Assembly: GCF_001905885.1 (NCBI RefSeq)
Contig: NZ_LIYH01000001.1
Span: 124,001-188,000 of the forward strand
Direction: 5' to 3'
DNA from: Streptomyces sp. CB03234
GTDB taxonomy: Bacteria > Actinomycetota > Actinomycetes > Streptomycetales > Streptomycetaceae
DNA: 64,000 nucleotides
The position numbers and the translations under genes are program-made. This document shows positions 33,758 through 43,170 of this stretch, piece after piece. Numbering within the stretch: the first letter of the stretch is position 1; every line of letters starts with the position of its first letter. Below the pieces are notes generated by a model, which worked only from the letters and a program-made list of their open reading frames with translations, searched no databases and had not been told where the DNA came from.

Positions 33758-36070
33758 CTACCGGCCCGGGGCCGCGGGGGCCGGTGCCGGTGTCGGGGGC
33801 GGGGTGGCGGCCGTGCCCGGGGGCGTGCCGGTCCGGGCGGGGGCCTGCGTACCGGAGGTGGGCCCGCCGGTTCCTTGCGCCCTGCCGGGCCCGCGGCCAG
33901 GGGCCCGGTACCCGTCGTACCCGTCGTACCCGTCGTACCCCTCCCGGCCACGGCCCGCTCCCGTGCCCGCCTCCTCCCAGCCGCCCGGGTCCTCGGGGTC
34001 CCACGAACCCGAGGGGTCCGGTTCCTCCAACTCCTCCTCCGCGCCCTCGGCCAGCACCAGGTCGAAGTCCCGCGCCGTGCTGCCCGCCAGCGCCGCCCGC
34101 GTGTACTCGCCCCAGATCGACGCCGGTGCGCCGCCCCCGTTCATGCGCTCCAGCCCCAGCGCCCCGTACAGGGGTTTCTGCGCTCCGGTGTCCGGGTCCT
34201 GGCCCATCACCGTGATGACGGTCGCGAGGTCCGGGGTGTAGCCGGCGAACCAGGCCGCCTTGTCGTGCTCCGCCGTCCCGGTCTTGCCGGCGGCGGGGCG
34301 CCCGGCGGCCTGCGCGGCGGTGCCGGTGCCGCCCTCGATGACGCTGCGGAGCATGGCCGTCGTCGTGTCGGCGGCCTCCCGGCTGATCACCTGCTTGGTC
34401 TGCGATGAGGGCAGGGGAAGCTCGGTGCCGTCCTTCTCGACCTTCTCCACCAGCGCGTACGTGGCGTGCTTGCCGTGGTTGGCGAGCGTCGCGTACGCCT
34501 GCGCCATGTCGAGCACGCTCGCGGTGGCGGGGCCGAGCGCGATGGAGGGGGAGGGGTTGAGGTCGGGGGTGTCGGCGGGCAGGCCCAGGTCGATGGCGGT
34601 CTGTTCCACCTTGGCCGGGCCGACGTCCACGGCGAGCTGTGCGTAGACGGCGTTGACGGACTTGTCGGTGGCGGTACGGACGGTGATGGGGCCGTAGTCC
34701 ACGTCGTCCTCGTTGGCGGGGGCGTACGGGTGGCCGCCCCAGCCCTGCACCCGGCGCTTGTTGGTGCCGTCGTAGCGGGTGTTGGGCGTGATGCGCTCCC
34801 CGTCCTGGGTGACGGCGGCGTTGTCGACGGCGGCGGCGAACACGAACGGCTTGAAGGTGGAGCCGACCTGGTAGTCGCGGCGGGTCGCGTTGTTGACGAA
34901 CTGGCGGGTGTAGTCGACGCCGCCGTACATGGCGACCACCTTGCCGGTGGCCGGGTCGATGGACACGCCGCCGACCCGTACGTAACGGTCCGTCTGGTTG
35001 GCGTCGTTCAGCTGCGACATGACCTGGTCGTCGACGGCCTGGACGAGGGACTCCTGCTTGTGCTGCTCCAGGGTGGTGGTGATGCGGAAGCCGCCCTGGG
35101 CGAGGGTCTTCTTGTCGATGACGTCGTGGTCGGTGAGGTAGTCCTCGACGGCCTGGACGATGTAGCCGCGCTGGCCGGACAGGCCGGTGGTGGCGGTGGC
35201 CTCCTCCGGGTCGGGGAAGGTGGTGGCGGCGCGGGCGGCGGGGCTGAGCCACTTCTCCTTGACCATGGCGTCCAGTACGTAGTTCCAGCGCCCGATCGCC
35301 TTGGTGCGCATCTCGGGGCGGCCGTCGACGTCGTAGGCGCTGGGGGCGTTGAGGAGCACGGCGAGGTAGGCGCCTTGGGCCGTCGTCAGGTCCTGGGCGT
35401 CCTTGCCGTAGTAGGCGCGGGCGGCGGCCTGGATTCCGTAGGCGTTGCGGCCGTAGAAGCTGGTGTTGAGGTAGCCCTCGAAGATGGCGTCCTTGGATTT
35501 CTCCCGGTCGAGTCTGATGGAGATGAAGAACTCCTTCACCTTCCGTACGAGGGTCCGTTCCTGGCCGAGGTAGTAGTTCTTGACGTACTGCTGGGTGATG
35601 GTGGAGCCGCCCTGGGTGCCCTTGCCGGTGAGGGTGTTCCAGGCGGCGCGGAGCATCGCCTCCGGGTCGACGCCCGGCTGGGAGTAGAAGTCGCGGTCCT
35701 CGGCGGCGAGGACGGCGTGCCGGACGGGGAGGGGGACCTGGGAGAGCCGTACGTTCTCGCGGTTGACGTCACCCTTCTGGGCGAGTGGCGTGCCGTCGCG
35801 GTACAGGTACACGTTGGACTGGGCCGTGGCGGCGGCGTTGGCGGGCGGGATGTCGACGAGGTGGTAGCCGGCGAAGAAGCCGCCGATGAGGAGCAGGGCG
35901 GTGAAGAGGAACGCGCCGAGGACCATGCGCCAGGTCGGGAGCAGGCGCCGCCAGCCGGTGCGCCTCTTCCGCTCGGTGGGGCGGGCTGGGGTGACCGGGG
36001 TCTTGGGTGTTGGCCCTTCGACGGTCGGGTCGCGGGGCTCCCAGCCTGGCTGCGGTGGCTCGTCGCTCAT
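33758..36070 (-). CDS. bifunctional class A penicillin-binding protein (glycosyltransferase/transpeptidase)
   Basis: 770 aa. One N-terminal membrane helix (about 50-67). GT51 transglycosylase: Glu124 in AAEDRDFYSQPGVD, GSTITQQYVKN at 155-165, FEGYLNTSFYGRNAYGI. Transpeptidase: SxxK at 404-407 (GSTFKPF), SVN at 471-473, KTG at 596-598 (AGKTGTAEHDKAAWFAGYT). It polymerises and cross-links peptidoglycan outside the membrane. The C-terminal about 110 residues form a Gly/Pro/Asp-rich tail with GYDGYDGYDGY repeats, typical of Streptomyces PBPs. Divergent from the ABC permease genes. Confidence 0.95.
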   Translation of the reverse strand: MSDEPPQPGWEPRDPTVEGPTPKTPVTPARPTERKRRTGWRRLLPTWRMVLGAFLFTALLLIGGFFAGYHLVDIPPANAAATAQSNVYLYRDGTPLAQKGDVNRENVRLSQVPLPVRHAVLAAEDRDFYSQPGVDPEAMLRAAWNTLTGKGTQGGSTITQQYVKNYYLGQERTLVRKVKEFFISIRLDREKSKDAIFEGYLNTSFYGRNAYGIQAAARAYYGKDAQDLTTAQGAYLAVLLNAPSAYDVDGRPEMRTKAIGRWNYVLDAMVKEKWLSPAARAATTFPDPEEATATTGLSGQRGYIVQAVEDYLTDHDVIDKKTLAQGGFRITTTLEQHKQESLVQAVDDQVMSQLNDANQTDRYVRVGGVSIDPATGKVVAMYGGVDYTRQFVNNATRRDYQVGSTFKPFVFAAAVDNAAVTQDGERITPNTRYDGTNKRRVQGWGGHPYAPANEDDVDYGPITVRTATDKSVNAVYAQLAVDVGPAKVEQTAIDLGLPADTPDLNPSPSIALGPATASVLDMAQAYATLANHGKHATYALVEKVEKDGTELPLPSSQTKQVISREAADTTTAMLRSVIEGGTGTAAQAAGRPAAGKTGTAEHDKAAWFAGYTPDLATVITVMGQDPDTGAQKPLYGALGLERMNGGGAPASIWGEYTRAALAGSTARDFDLVLAEGAEEELEEPDPSGSWDPEDPGGWEEAGTGAGRGREGYDGYDGYDGYRAPGRGPGRAQGTGGPTSGTQAPARTGTPPGTAATPPPTPAPAPAAPGR

Positions 36071-36267
36071 GGTCTCCGGCCTTTTTCGTAGCGTATGTCC
36101 TGTTTGTGTATTCCTCTCATAGTGCACGGCGCACCCGCTCAACCCCGGCAACGGCAGCCGTAAACCGGTGGCGGGCGTGGGACGGGAAGGGCTAGGCTCC
36201 TCGGCTTTGGTGCCTGCCGGGCACTGGGCGGCGCCGGGCACCGGGTGCCGGAGGGAGGAGCGCGGGT

Positions 36268-37068
36268 ATGCGGCTGTACGCGGCCGTGGCGGCGGGTGGG
36301 TTCCGGCGCTATGCGACGTACCGGGTGGCGACCGCCGCCGGGGTGTTCACCAACACCGTCTTCGGTTTCATCCTGGCGTACACCTACATAGCGCTGTGGG
36401 AGGAGCGCCCGAACCTCGGTGGCTACGACATGGCCGAGGCGCTCGCCTATGTGTGGATCGGACAGGCGCTGCTGGCCACGTGCGGGCTGATGGGCAGCGG
36501 GTTCGAGGACGAGCTGATGGAGCGCATCAGGACCGGCGACATCGCCGTCGACCTCTACCGCCCGGCCGACCTCCAGTTGTGGTGGCTGTCCGTCGCCCTC
36601 GGCCGGTCCGGGTTCCAGCTGCTGGGGCGCGGGGTGGTGCCGATGGCGATCGGGGCGCTCGCCTTCGATCTCGCGCTGCCCGAACACCCGCTGACCTGGC
36701 TCGCTTTCCTGGTGTCGGTGGCGCTGGGCGTGCTGGTGAGCTTCTCGGTCTGGTTCCTGGTGGCGCTGAGCGCGTTCTGGCTGATGGACGGGGCGGGGGT
36801 GGTGCAGGTGGCATGGCTGTCGGGCATGTTCTTCTCCGGGATGCTGCTGCCGCTGACCGTCTTCCCGGGCGCGCTGGGCGAGGTGGCGCGGCTGCTGCCG
36901 TGGGCGTCCCTGCTCCAGGTCCCGGCGGATGTGTTCCTGGAGAAGCGGACCGGATGGGCGCTGATGGAGACGTATGCCTTCCAGGCCGGCTGGGCGGCGG
37001 TGCTGCTGGCGGCGGGGCGGGTGGTCCAGGCGGCGGCGACGCGGCGGGTGGTGGTGCAGGGTGGCTGA
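36268..37068 (+). CDS. ABC-2-type transporter permease, subunit 1
   Basis: 266 aa with six predicted membrane segments. It starts MRLYAAVAAGGFRRYATYRVAT and contains the block ELMERIRTGDIAVDLYRPADLQLWWLS common to the paired permeases of this ABC-2 group. First of three overlapping genes (permease, permease, ATPase). The type exports an unknown substrate, perhaps a drug or lipid-like compound. Confidence 0.85.
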   Translation: MRLYAAVAAGGFRRYATYRVATAAGVFTNTVFGFILAYTYIALWEERPNLGGYDMAEALAYVWIGQALLATCGLMGSGFEDELMERIRTGDIAVDLYRPADLQLWWLSVALGRSGFQLLGRGVVPMAIGALAFDLALPEHPLTWLAFLVSVALGVLVSFSVWFLVALSAFWLMDGAGVVQVAWLSGMFFSGMLLPLTVFPGALGEVARLLPWASLLQVPADVFLEKRTGWALMETYAFQAGWAAVLLAAGRVVQAAATRRVVVQGG

Positions 37069-37873
37069 GGTGGGTGCGGGGCTGCGCGCGTACGGGCTGA
37101 TCGCCGCGATGTGGGTGCGGTCGACGATGACGTACCGCTTCTCCTTCGCGATGACGCTGCTGTCCAACTTCACGGCCACCGGTTTCGACTTCGTCGTCAT
37201 CCTGCTGATGTTCAGTCAGGTCGACGGCCTGGGCGGCTTCTCCTTCGCCGAGGTGGCCTTCCTGTACGGCACGACCGGCACCGCCTTCGGGCTGGCCGAC
37301 CTGGCGCTGGGGCAGGTGCAGCGGCTGGGCCGGCGGGTGCGGGACGGCACGCTGGACACGCTGCTGGTACGGCCGGTGCCGGTGCTGGCACAGGTGGCGG
37401 CGGACCGGTTCGCGCTGCGGCGCCTGGGGCGGGTGATCCAGGGGCTGATCGTGCTGGTCTGGTCGCTGGTGCTGCTGGAGGTGACCTGGACGCCGCTGAG
37501 GGTGGCGCTGGTGCCGCTGATGGTGGTGAGCGGGTGGGCGATCTTCTCGGCGGTGATGGTGGTGGGCGCGGCGTTCCAGTTCTTCGCACAGGACGGCTCG
37601 GAGGTCGCCAACGCGTTCACCTACGGCGGGAACACCCTGCTCCAGTACCCGCCGGTGATCTTCGCGCAGGATCTGGTGCGCGGGGTGGTGTACGTGGTGC
37701 CGCTCGCGTTCGTGAACTGGGTCCCGGCGCTGCATGTGCTGGGGCGGGAGGCGCCGGCGGGGCTGCCGGGGTGGGCGGTGTTCGCGTCGCCGCTGGTCGC
37801 GGTGGTGTTCTGGGTGGCGGCGGGGCTGGCGTGGCGGGTGGGGATTCGTTCGTACCGGAGCACGGGGAGTTGA
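37061..37873 (+). CDS. ABC-2-type transporter permease, subunit 2
   Basis: 270 aa from GTG 37061, overlapping the first permease by 8 bp. Six membrane segments; ALGQVQRLGRRVRDGTLDTLLVRPVPVLAQV parallels the block in subunit 1, so the two form a heterodimeric channel. SEVANAFTYGGNTLLQYPPVIF and the C-terminal YRSTGS are typical. ATPase gene follows at once. Confidence 0.87.
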   Translation: MAEVGAGLRAYGLIAAMWVRSTMTYRFSFAMTLLSNFTATGFDFVVILLMFSQVDGLGGFSFAEVAFLYGTTGTAFGLADLALGQVQRLGRRVRDGTLDTLLVRPVPVLAQVAADRFALRRLGRVIQGLIVLVWSLVLLEVTWTPLRVALVPLMVVSGWAIFSAVMVVGAAFQFFAQDGSEVANAFTYGGNTLLQYPPVIFAQDLVRGVVYVVPLAFVNWVPALHVLGREAPAGLPGWAVFASPLVAVVFWVAAGLAWRVGIRSYRSTGS

Positions 37874-37881
37874 GCACGCAC

Positions 37882-38847
37882 ATGGAGGGCTTCATCGAAC
37901 TCGACGGCGTCGAGAAGGTCTTCGACGTACGCCGCAAAGCGGGCCGCTTCCGGCGCGAGAGGCACCAGGTTAGGGCGGTCGACGGGATCAGCTTCCGCGT
38001 GCCGCGCGGCGAGATGGTCGGCTACATCGGGCCGAACGGCGCGGGCAAGTCGACCACGATCAAGATGCTGACGGGCATCCTCACCCCCAGCGGCGGCCGG
38101 CTGCGGGTCGCCGGCATCGACCCGTCGCGGGAGCGGACCCGGCTGGCCCGGCGCATAGGGGTGGTGTTCGGGCAGCGTACGACGCTGTGGTGGGACCTCC
38201 CGCTGCGCGACTCGTACCGCCTGGTCCACCGCATGTACCGGATCCCTGACGTCCGCTTCCGCGAGAACCTGGAGCGGTGCGTCGAGCTGCTCGACCTGGC
38301 CGAGCTGCTGGAGGTGCCGGTCCGTCAGCTGTCGCTGGGCCAGCGCATGCGCGGCGACATCGCGGCGGCGCTGCTGCACGACCCGGAGATCCTCTACCTC
38401 GACGAGCCGACGATCGGCCTGGACGTCATCTCCAAGGCGAAGGTGCGGGACTTCCTCCGCGACCTGAACGCCGAGCGCGGCACGACGGTGCTCCTCACCA
38501 CGCACGACCTGACCGACATCGAGCAGCTGTGCAAGCGCGTGATGGTCATCGACCACGGGCGGCTGATGTACGACGGGCCGCTCGGCGGCCTGCACGAGGT
38601 GGGCGAGAGCGAGCGGACGCTGGTGGTGGACCTGGAGCGGGAGCTGCCGCCGATCGCCGCGGACGGCGCCCGGGTGGTGAAGGTGGACGGGCCGCGGCAG
38701 TGGCTGGCGTTCCCGGCGGCCCGGTCGGCGGCGCCGCTGGTGGCGCGGATCGCGGCGGAGTACCCGCTGGTGGACCTGTCGGTGCGGGAGCCGGACATCG
38801 AGACGGTGATCGCCAAGATGTACGCCGAACGATCAACGCACCTCTGA
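37882..38847 (+). CDS. ABC transporter ATP-binding protein
   Basis: 321 aa. Walker A is GPNGAGKSTTIKML, signature RQLSLGQRMRGDIAAALL, Walker B ILYLDEPTIGLD and the switch His in TTHDLTDIE. The family marker GVVFGQRTTLWWDLP follows Walker A. A C-terminal regulatory segment of about 80 residues completes it. TTG 37870 overlapping the permease stop is another possible start; ATG 37882 is preferred because its spacing from GGGGAG is workable. Powers the two permeases. Confidence 0.93.
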   Translation: MEGFIELDGVEKVFDVRRKAGRFRRERHQVRAVDGISFRVPRGEMVGYIGPNGAGKSTTIKMLTGILTPSGGRLRVAGIDPSRERTRLARRIGVVFGQRTTLWWDLPLRDSYRLVHRMYRIPDVRFRENLERCVELLDLAELLEVPVRQLSLGQRMRGDIAAALLHDPEILYLDEPTIGLDVISKAKVRDFLRDLNAERGTTVLLTTHDLTDIEQLCKRVMVIDHGRLMYDGPLGGLHEVGESERTLVVDLERELPPIAADGARVVKVDGPRQWLAFPAARSAAPLVARIAAEYPLVDLSVREPDIETVIAKMYAERSTHL

Positions 38848-38872
38848 CGGTACCCCGCATTAGGCTGTTCGT

Positions 38873-39481
38873 ATGACGAGCGAACTGCCCGAGATGCGGG
38901 CCTCGGACGCCGACCGCGAGCGCATAGCGGAGCGGCTGCGGGACGCGGTCGCGGAGGGCCGCCTCGACATGGCGGAGTTCGAGGAGCGCCTCGACCTGGC
39001 GTACAGGGCGCGTACGCACGGCGAGTTGCTCCCGCTCGTACGCGACCTGCCGTCGCCCACGGCCCCGGCTGCCGTCGGGGACCCCGACTGGCCCGCCCGT
39101 ATCGGCAAGCCGGCCACCTCCAAGGGTGCCTTCGCCTTCTGGGGCGGCTTCGGGCGGCGCGGCAAGTGGAGCGTCGCGCGCACCTTCACGGCGGCCGTCC
39201 TCCAGGCCGGCGGCGACATCGACCTGCGGGAGGCGGACTTCGAGGACCGGGAGGTCGTCATCCGCTGCTTCGCCGTCATGGGCGGCATCCAGGTGGTCGT
39301 CCCGCCCGAGCTGCACGTCGAGGTCACCGGCTTCGGCTTCATGGGCGGCTTCGACGACCGGGGCGCGGGGGAGGGCACACCGGGGTCGCCGCGCGTGCGG
39401 ATCACCGGGTTCGCGCTGATGGGCGGCGTGGACGTCAAGCGCAAGGAGCGGAAGGCGGCCCGTAAGCGGCTGCGGAAGTGA
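38873..39481 (+). CDS. DUF1707 / LiaF-like C-terminal domain protein
   Basis: 202 aa. The N-terminal DUF1707 (ELPEMRASDADRERIAERLRDAVAEGRLDMAEFEERLDLAY) is followed by a cell-wall-stress-type C-terminal domain of repeated beta motifs (GGDIDLREADFEDREVVIRCFAVMGGIQVVVP, GFGFMGGFDD, GFALMGGVDVK), as in LiaF/VraT. It has no membrane segment, unlike most LiaF proteins. Likely involved in envelope-stress sensing; ligand unknown. Confidence 0.87.
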   Translation: MTSELPEMRASDADRERIAERLRDAVAEGRLDMAEFEERLDLAYRARTHGELLPLVRDLPSPTAPAAVGDPDWPARIGKPATSKGAFAFWGGFGRRGKWSVARTFTAAVLQAGGDIDLREADFEDREVVIRCFAVMGGIQVVVPPELHVEVTGFGFMGGFDDRGAGEGTPGSPRVRITGFALMGGVDVKRKERKAARKRLRK

Positions 39482-39572
39482 CCTTCCTGGGTTCGCGGGG
39501 AACTCGCCGTGCGTCTGAGGAGTACCTGAGATAGGGACATAGGTACGCATGCGCGCGGACGGGTGGAGCCGG

Positions 39573-40862
39573 ATGAACCATACGAAGACCCCGCTGGTCG
39601 CCTTCTCGTACACGGCAGCGGACGAGGAGAAGCGCCGGGGCGTGCGCCGGATGAAGCTCATGGCGACCGCCCTGCTGGGCCTGGTCGCCCTGATCTACGT
39701 CCTCGCCACCTGGGCCCGGAACGCCGGCGTGACCGGCTGGCCCGGCTACGTCGCGGCCGCCGCCGAGGCGGGCATGGTGGGCGCGCTGGCGGACTGGTTC
39801 GCGGTGACGGCGCTGTTCCGGCGCCCCATGGGGCTGCCGATCCCGCACACGGCGATCATCCCGACCAAGAAGGACCAGCTGGGCGCCTCGCTCGGCTCCT
39901 TCGTCGGCGAGAACTTCCTCTCCGAGGGCGTCGTACGCGCCCGGCTCCACGCCCTCAGCATCGGCGGCCGCCTCGGCGCCTGGCTCGCCGAACCCGCGCA
40001 CGCCGACCGCGTGACCGCCGAGCTGTCGACGGCGCTGCGCGGCGCGCTGACCGTGCTGCGGGACGCCGACGTCCAGGCGGTGGTGGGCGAGGCGATCACG
40101 CGGCGGGCGGAGGCGGCGGAGATCGCGCCCGGGGTGGGCAAGACCCTGGAGAAGATCGTCGCCGACGGGGCGCACCACGGGGCGGTCGACCTGGTCTGCA
40201 CCCGCGCCCACGACTGGCTGATCCTGCACGCCGACTCGATCATGGACGCGGTCCAGGGCGGCGCCCCCGGCTGGACGCCCCGCTTCGTGGACCGCAAGGT
40301 CGGCGAGCGCGTCTACAAGGAGCTGCTGCGGTTCGTCACCGAGATGCGCGACATGCCCGCCCACCCGGCGCGCGGCGCGCTCGACCGGTTCCTGACCGAC
40401 TTCGCGGCCGACCTCCAGGGCGACACGGAGACCCGCGCCCGGGTGGAGCGCCTCAAGTCGGAGCTGGTGGCCCGGCCGGAGGTGCAGGACATCATCGCCT
40501 CCGCCTGGTCCTCCGTACGCGCCATGATCATCTCGGCGGCCGAGGACGAGCGCAGCGAGCTCCGCCTGCGTGCCCGGGCCTCCCTCATCTCGCTCGGCAC
40601 CCGGCTGGCCACCGACGGCCGCCTCCAGGCGAAGGTCGAGGGCTGGGTGGAGGACGCGGCGGTGTACGTCGTCACGACGTACCGCGCCGAGATCACCTCG
40701 CTGATCAGCGACACGGTCGCGAGCTGGGACGCGGACCAGACGTCGAAGAAGATCGAGGCCCACATCGGCCGGGACCTGCAGTTCATCCGCATCAACGGCA
40801 CGGTGGTCGGCGCGCTGGCGGGCCTGCTGATCTACACCCTCTCGCACGCGCTGGGCGGCTGA
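39573..40862 (+). CDS. DUF445-family membrane protein
   Basis: 429 aa. The N-terminal membrane helix (MATALLGLVALIYVLATW) and the DUF445 signature EAGMVGALADWFAVTALFRRPMGLPIPHTAIIP are followed by a long helical region and a C-terminal membrane helix (TVVGALAGLLIYTLSHALGG). ATG 39573 after GTGGAG is chosen over ATG 39549. Widespread, function unknown. Confidence 0.9.
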   Translation: MNHTKTPLVAFSYTAADEEKRRGVRRMKLMATALLGLVALIYVLATWARNAGVTGWPGYVAAAAEAGMVGALADWFAVTALFRRPMGLPIPHTAIIPTKKDQLGASLGSFVGENFLSEGVVRARLHALSIGGRLGAWLAEPAHADRVTAELSTALRGALTVLRDADVQAVVGEAITRRAEAAEIAPGVGKTLEKIVADGAHHGAVDLVCTRAHDWLILHADSIMDAVQGGAPGWTPRFVDRKVGERVYKELLRFVTEMRDMPAHPARGALDRFLTDFAADLQGDTETRARVERLKSELVARPEVQDIIASAWSSVRAMIISAAEDERSELRLRARASLISLGTRLATDGRLQAKVEGWVEDAAVYVVTTYRAEITSLISDTVASWDADQTSKKIEAHIGRDLQFIRINGTVVGALAGLLIYTLSHALGG

Positions 40863-40971
40863 ACCTCCCTGGCGGGCGTCGCCGGGCGGGGGACCGGCCC
40901 CTGCCCGACCGGTCACCCGCCCAGCCACTGTGGGGAGGTGCTGTCTTATACGTACGCCACCGTGCGGGTGT

Positions 40972-41274
40972 TCAACCGCTCTTACGGCTGACCGCCCACG
41001 ACGCCACGGCCATGCCCCCGGCCACCGAGAACACCGCCGGCCACGCCCCCACCTTCTTGGCCAGCGGATGCGACCCGGCGAACGCCGCGACGTACGCCGC
41101 GGTCAGCCCCGCCGCGGCCTTCCCCCCACTGCGCCGCTTCCACTCCCGCGCCGCCACGGCCCCCGCCGCCGCCAACGCCACCCCACCGAGCGGCCGCTTC
41201 TTCGTCCACCGCGCCACGGCATACCCCCCGACGAGCCCACCCGCCGCCACCGCCGCCACCGGAACCCTCGCCAT
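40972..41274 (-). CDS. small Gly/Ala-rich membrane protein
   Basis: 100 aa with two or three short hydrophobic segments (VPVAAVAAGGLVGGYAVARW, GGVALAAAGAVAARE, AGLTAAYVAAFAG, WPAVFSVAGGMAVASW). Similar small proteins occur in this region in other Streptomyces. ATG 41274 is chosen; ATG 41307 would add 11 residues. No function known. Confidence 0.7.
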   Translation of the reverse strand: MARVPVAAVAAGGLVGGYAVARWTKKRPLGGVALAAAGAVAAREWKRRSGGKAAAGLTAAYVAAFAGSHPLAKKVGAWPAVFSVAGGMAVASWAVSRKSG

Positions 41275-41340
41275 ACCTGCTGCCCTGCCTTCCGTCCGGC
41301 CGTACATCCGTACGACGCTCGCTCATGCCCTGGCTCGAGG

Positions 41341-41583
41341 CTAACGCGGCGGGCGGGGGCGGTTGCGACGGGTGCGTACGCCGACGAGGACGCAGAGCCC
41401 CAGGGCGACGGCGGCCACGACCCAGAACAGGGACTGGTCGGAAAGGTCCCGGTACACGTCGTCGGGCAGCAGCAGCCCCAGCCCGATGGGGACGACGAGC
41501 CCTGCGGTGACGCCGCTCAGACAGACGATGAGCATCCAGCGCAGAGTGCGGGACTGGGACGAGTTCATCGGCCCTTCAGCCAT
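41341..41583 (-). CDS. small two-helix membrane protein
   Basis: 80 aa with membrane segments WMLIVCLSGVTAGLVVPIGLGLLL and LFWVVAAVALGLCVLVGV and a basic RTRRNRPRPPR tail, suggesting the C-terminus is cytoplasmic. ATG 41583 follows GGAGAGG. It is 13 bp downstream of the secreted-protein gene and may be co-transcribed with it. Confidence 0.65.
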   Translation of the reverse strand: MAEGPMNSSQSRTLRWMLIVCLSGVTAGLVVPIGLGLLLPDDVYRDLSDQSLFWVVAAVALGLCVLVGVRTRRNRPRPPR

Positions 41584-41596
41584 GGGACCTCTCCAC

Positions 41597-42064
41597 TCAC
41601 TTGGTGATGTAGTGACACTGGGAGGCGCGCTTCTTGCCTCCGACGTGGAAGTCCGCGCATGCCTTGCCGTACTGCTTCAACGTGCGCTTGGTCTTGTCGA
41701 CACGGCCGATGGAGCCGAGCCAGTCGCACCGGTTGTGGGTGCGACCCTTGCTGATCTTGTAGACCCGGCCGTTGTTGTCCGAGTAACGCCAGTCGATCCG
41801 CCAGTTGCACCACTTACCGCCCGCGGTGTCACCGCCGGCCACGTCCTGGACCGAGGCCTCCTGACGGGTGATCTTCTTGCCCTTGCCCTGGATGAAGTGC
41901 CCGAGGGTCGTGACCGGCGCACAAACCTCCGCCCCCCTGAAGTCGTGACAGAAGCCGACGACCTTCGCGTACCCCACCGCACTTGCCGCCGCCGGCTTCG
42001 CGGCCGTCGCGACCAGACCGGCGGCGGCGAAGAGGACCTGGGCGTACTGGACAACTCGGCGCAT
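41597..42064 (-). CDS. secreted cysteine-containing protein of unknown function
   Basis: 155 aa. An N-terminal signal peptide (MRRVVQYAQVLFAAAGLVATAAKPAAASA) leads to a mature basic domain with six cysteines, including the spaced FCHDFRGAEVC and GKWCNWRIDWRYSDNNGRVYKISKGRTHNRCDW, consistent with disulfides. I do not recognise the family. GC content is a little lower than the core, and it lies just left of the accessory island. Confidence 0.7.
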   Translation of the reverse strand: MRRVVQYAQVLFAAAGLVATAAKPAAASAVGYAKVVGFCHDFRGAEVCAPVTTLGHFIQGKGKKITRQEASVQDVAGGDTAGGKWCNWRIDWRYSDNNGRVYKISKGRTHNRCDWLGSIGRVDKTKRTLKQYGKACADFHVGGKKRASQCHYITK

Positions 42065-42251
42065 CGGGGGCTCCGTTCATCGGTTCGGTGACGCGCCGAA
42101 GATCCCCGCACCCCGCCCACCCAATCGCACCGTGACGATCCGACGACAACAAGTAACCGCCAAGTGTGGTGCAGGAGCCTTCCTGCCACCATCACGTAAC
42201 GGCACAAGGTCCAGGGGATAGCTGCACGCGCTGTAAGGGCACGAACCGCGC

Positions 42252-42836
42252 ATGCCGACCCCCACGCCGCCCCACCACCTCGCAGCCGACCCGCTCGTCG
42301 TCGCCCAGGACGGAGTCGCCACCGTGCACCAGCTCATGGACCTGGGCTGCGCGTCCTCCGTGATCGCCGCGCTGTGCCGCCCACCCGGCCCCTGGCGCCG
42401 CCTCCTGCCCCGGGTGATCGCACTCCAGACCACCGCGCCGACCCCACGGCAGCGCCTCCGCGGAGCCCTCCTGTACGCCGGCCCCGACGCCCTCCTCACC
42501 GGCCCGGCCGCCCTCGCCCGGTACGGCGTGACATCCGTACCGGAGACCCCCAAGGTCGACGTCCTGGTCACCCACCGCGCCGCCCCCCGCGGCCACGCCT
42601 ACGTCCGCGTACGCCCCACCATCCGCCCCGCCCGCCGCGTCGCGGTCGACGGGCTGGCCTGTGTTCCGCTGCCGCGAGCGGTGATGGACGCGATCCCCTA
42701 CCTCGACGGCCATGACGCGGTGGCGTCGCTGGTCGCGGAAGTCACCGAGCGAGCTCTCTGCTGCCGAGGCGAACTCGTCGCCGAGGCCAAGGCCGCGCAA
42801 CTCACCAGCGAACCAGGCATCCTGACGGTTCTGTGA
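42252..42836 (+). CDS. AbiEi-like winged-helix protein, probably truncated
   Basis: 194 aa. DPLVVAQDGVATVHQLMDLGCASSVIAALCRPPGPWRRLLPRVIAL is a type IV TA AbiEi/regulator-like N-terminal winged helix, and ALLTGPAALARYGV and DGLACVPLPRAVMDAIPYLDG continue the family. Full-length relatives usually have a further C-terminal region, often DUF559-like (PD-(D/E)XK). Here the frame ends soon after AKAAQLTSEPGILTVL. The composition shifts just past this point, so the end may be the left junction of the island. Confidence 0.65.
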   Translation: MPTPTPPHHLAADPLVVAQDGVATVHQLMDLGCASSVIAALCRPPGPWRRLLPRVIALQTTAPTPRQRLRGALLYAGPDALLTGPAALARYGVTSVPETPKVDVLVTHRAAPRGHAYVRVRPTIRPARRVAVDGLACVPLPRAVMDAIPYLDGHDAVASLVAEVTERALCCRGELVAEAKAAQLTSEPGILTVL

Positions 42837-43170
42837 GGCGCCACCGGCCACTGAGCCCACCGCTCACCCTCACTGGTCGGCTAAATCCCGTCCGGCTTAG
42901 CGACAATGGGTGACGTTCAGGCGGCGGTGGACCGCTGGTTCTCCTGGGCCCGCCTTGTCGCCCGGCCGCCCCCAGGAGGTGCCCTCCCAGTGAAGCGGAA
43001 GCCATGACGACAAAGCCCGGAAGCGCAAGACTGCTTGCCGTCACCTTGCTCCGGTCAGTCACACGTAGCTCCTGCAGCACGCTTTACCTGTGCTGTACGC
43101 TTCTGGGCAGCGCAGGCGCTGGTCGTGTGCAAACGCGGACGTCACATGCCGCCACGAACAGGAGTGCAAA
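42837..43170. other. island left-junction region without a convincing gene
   Basis: 334 bp where the sequence changes from core-like to less GC-rich DNA. One short frame (43004-43201) could encode 65 aa but has no family features. The promoter of the five-gene defence operon must lie here; AGGAG at 43160-43164 is the ribosome-binding site of its first gene. Confidence 0.5.
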
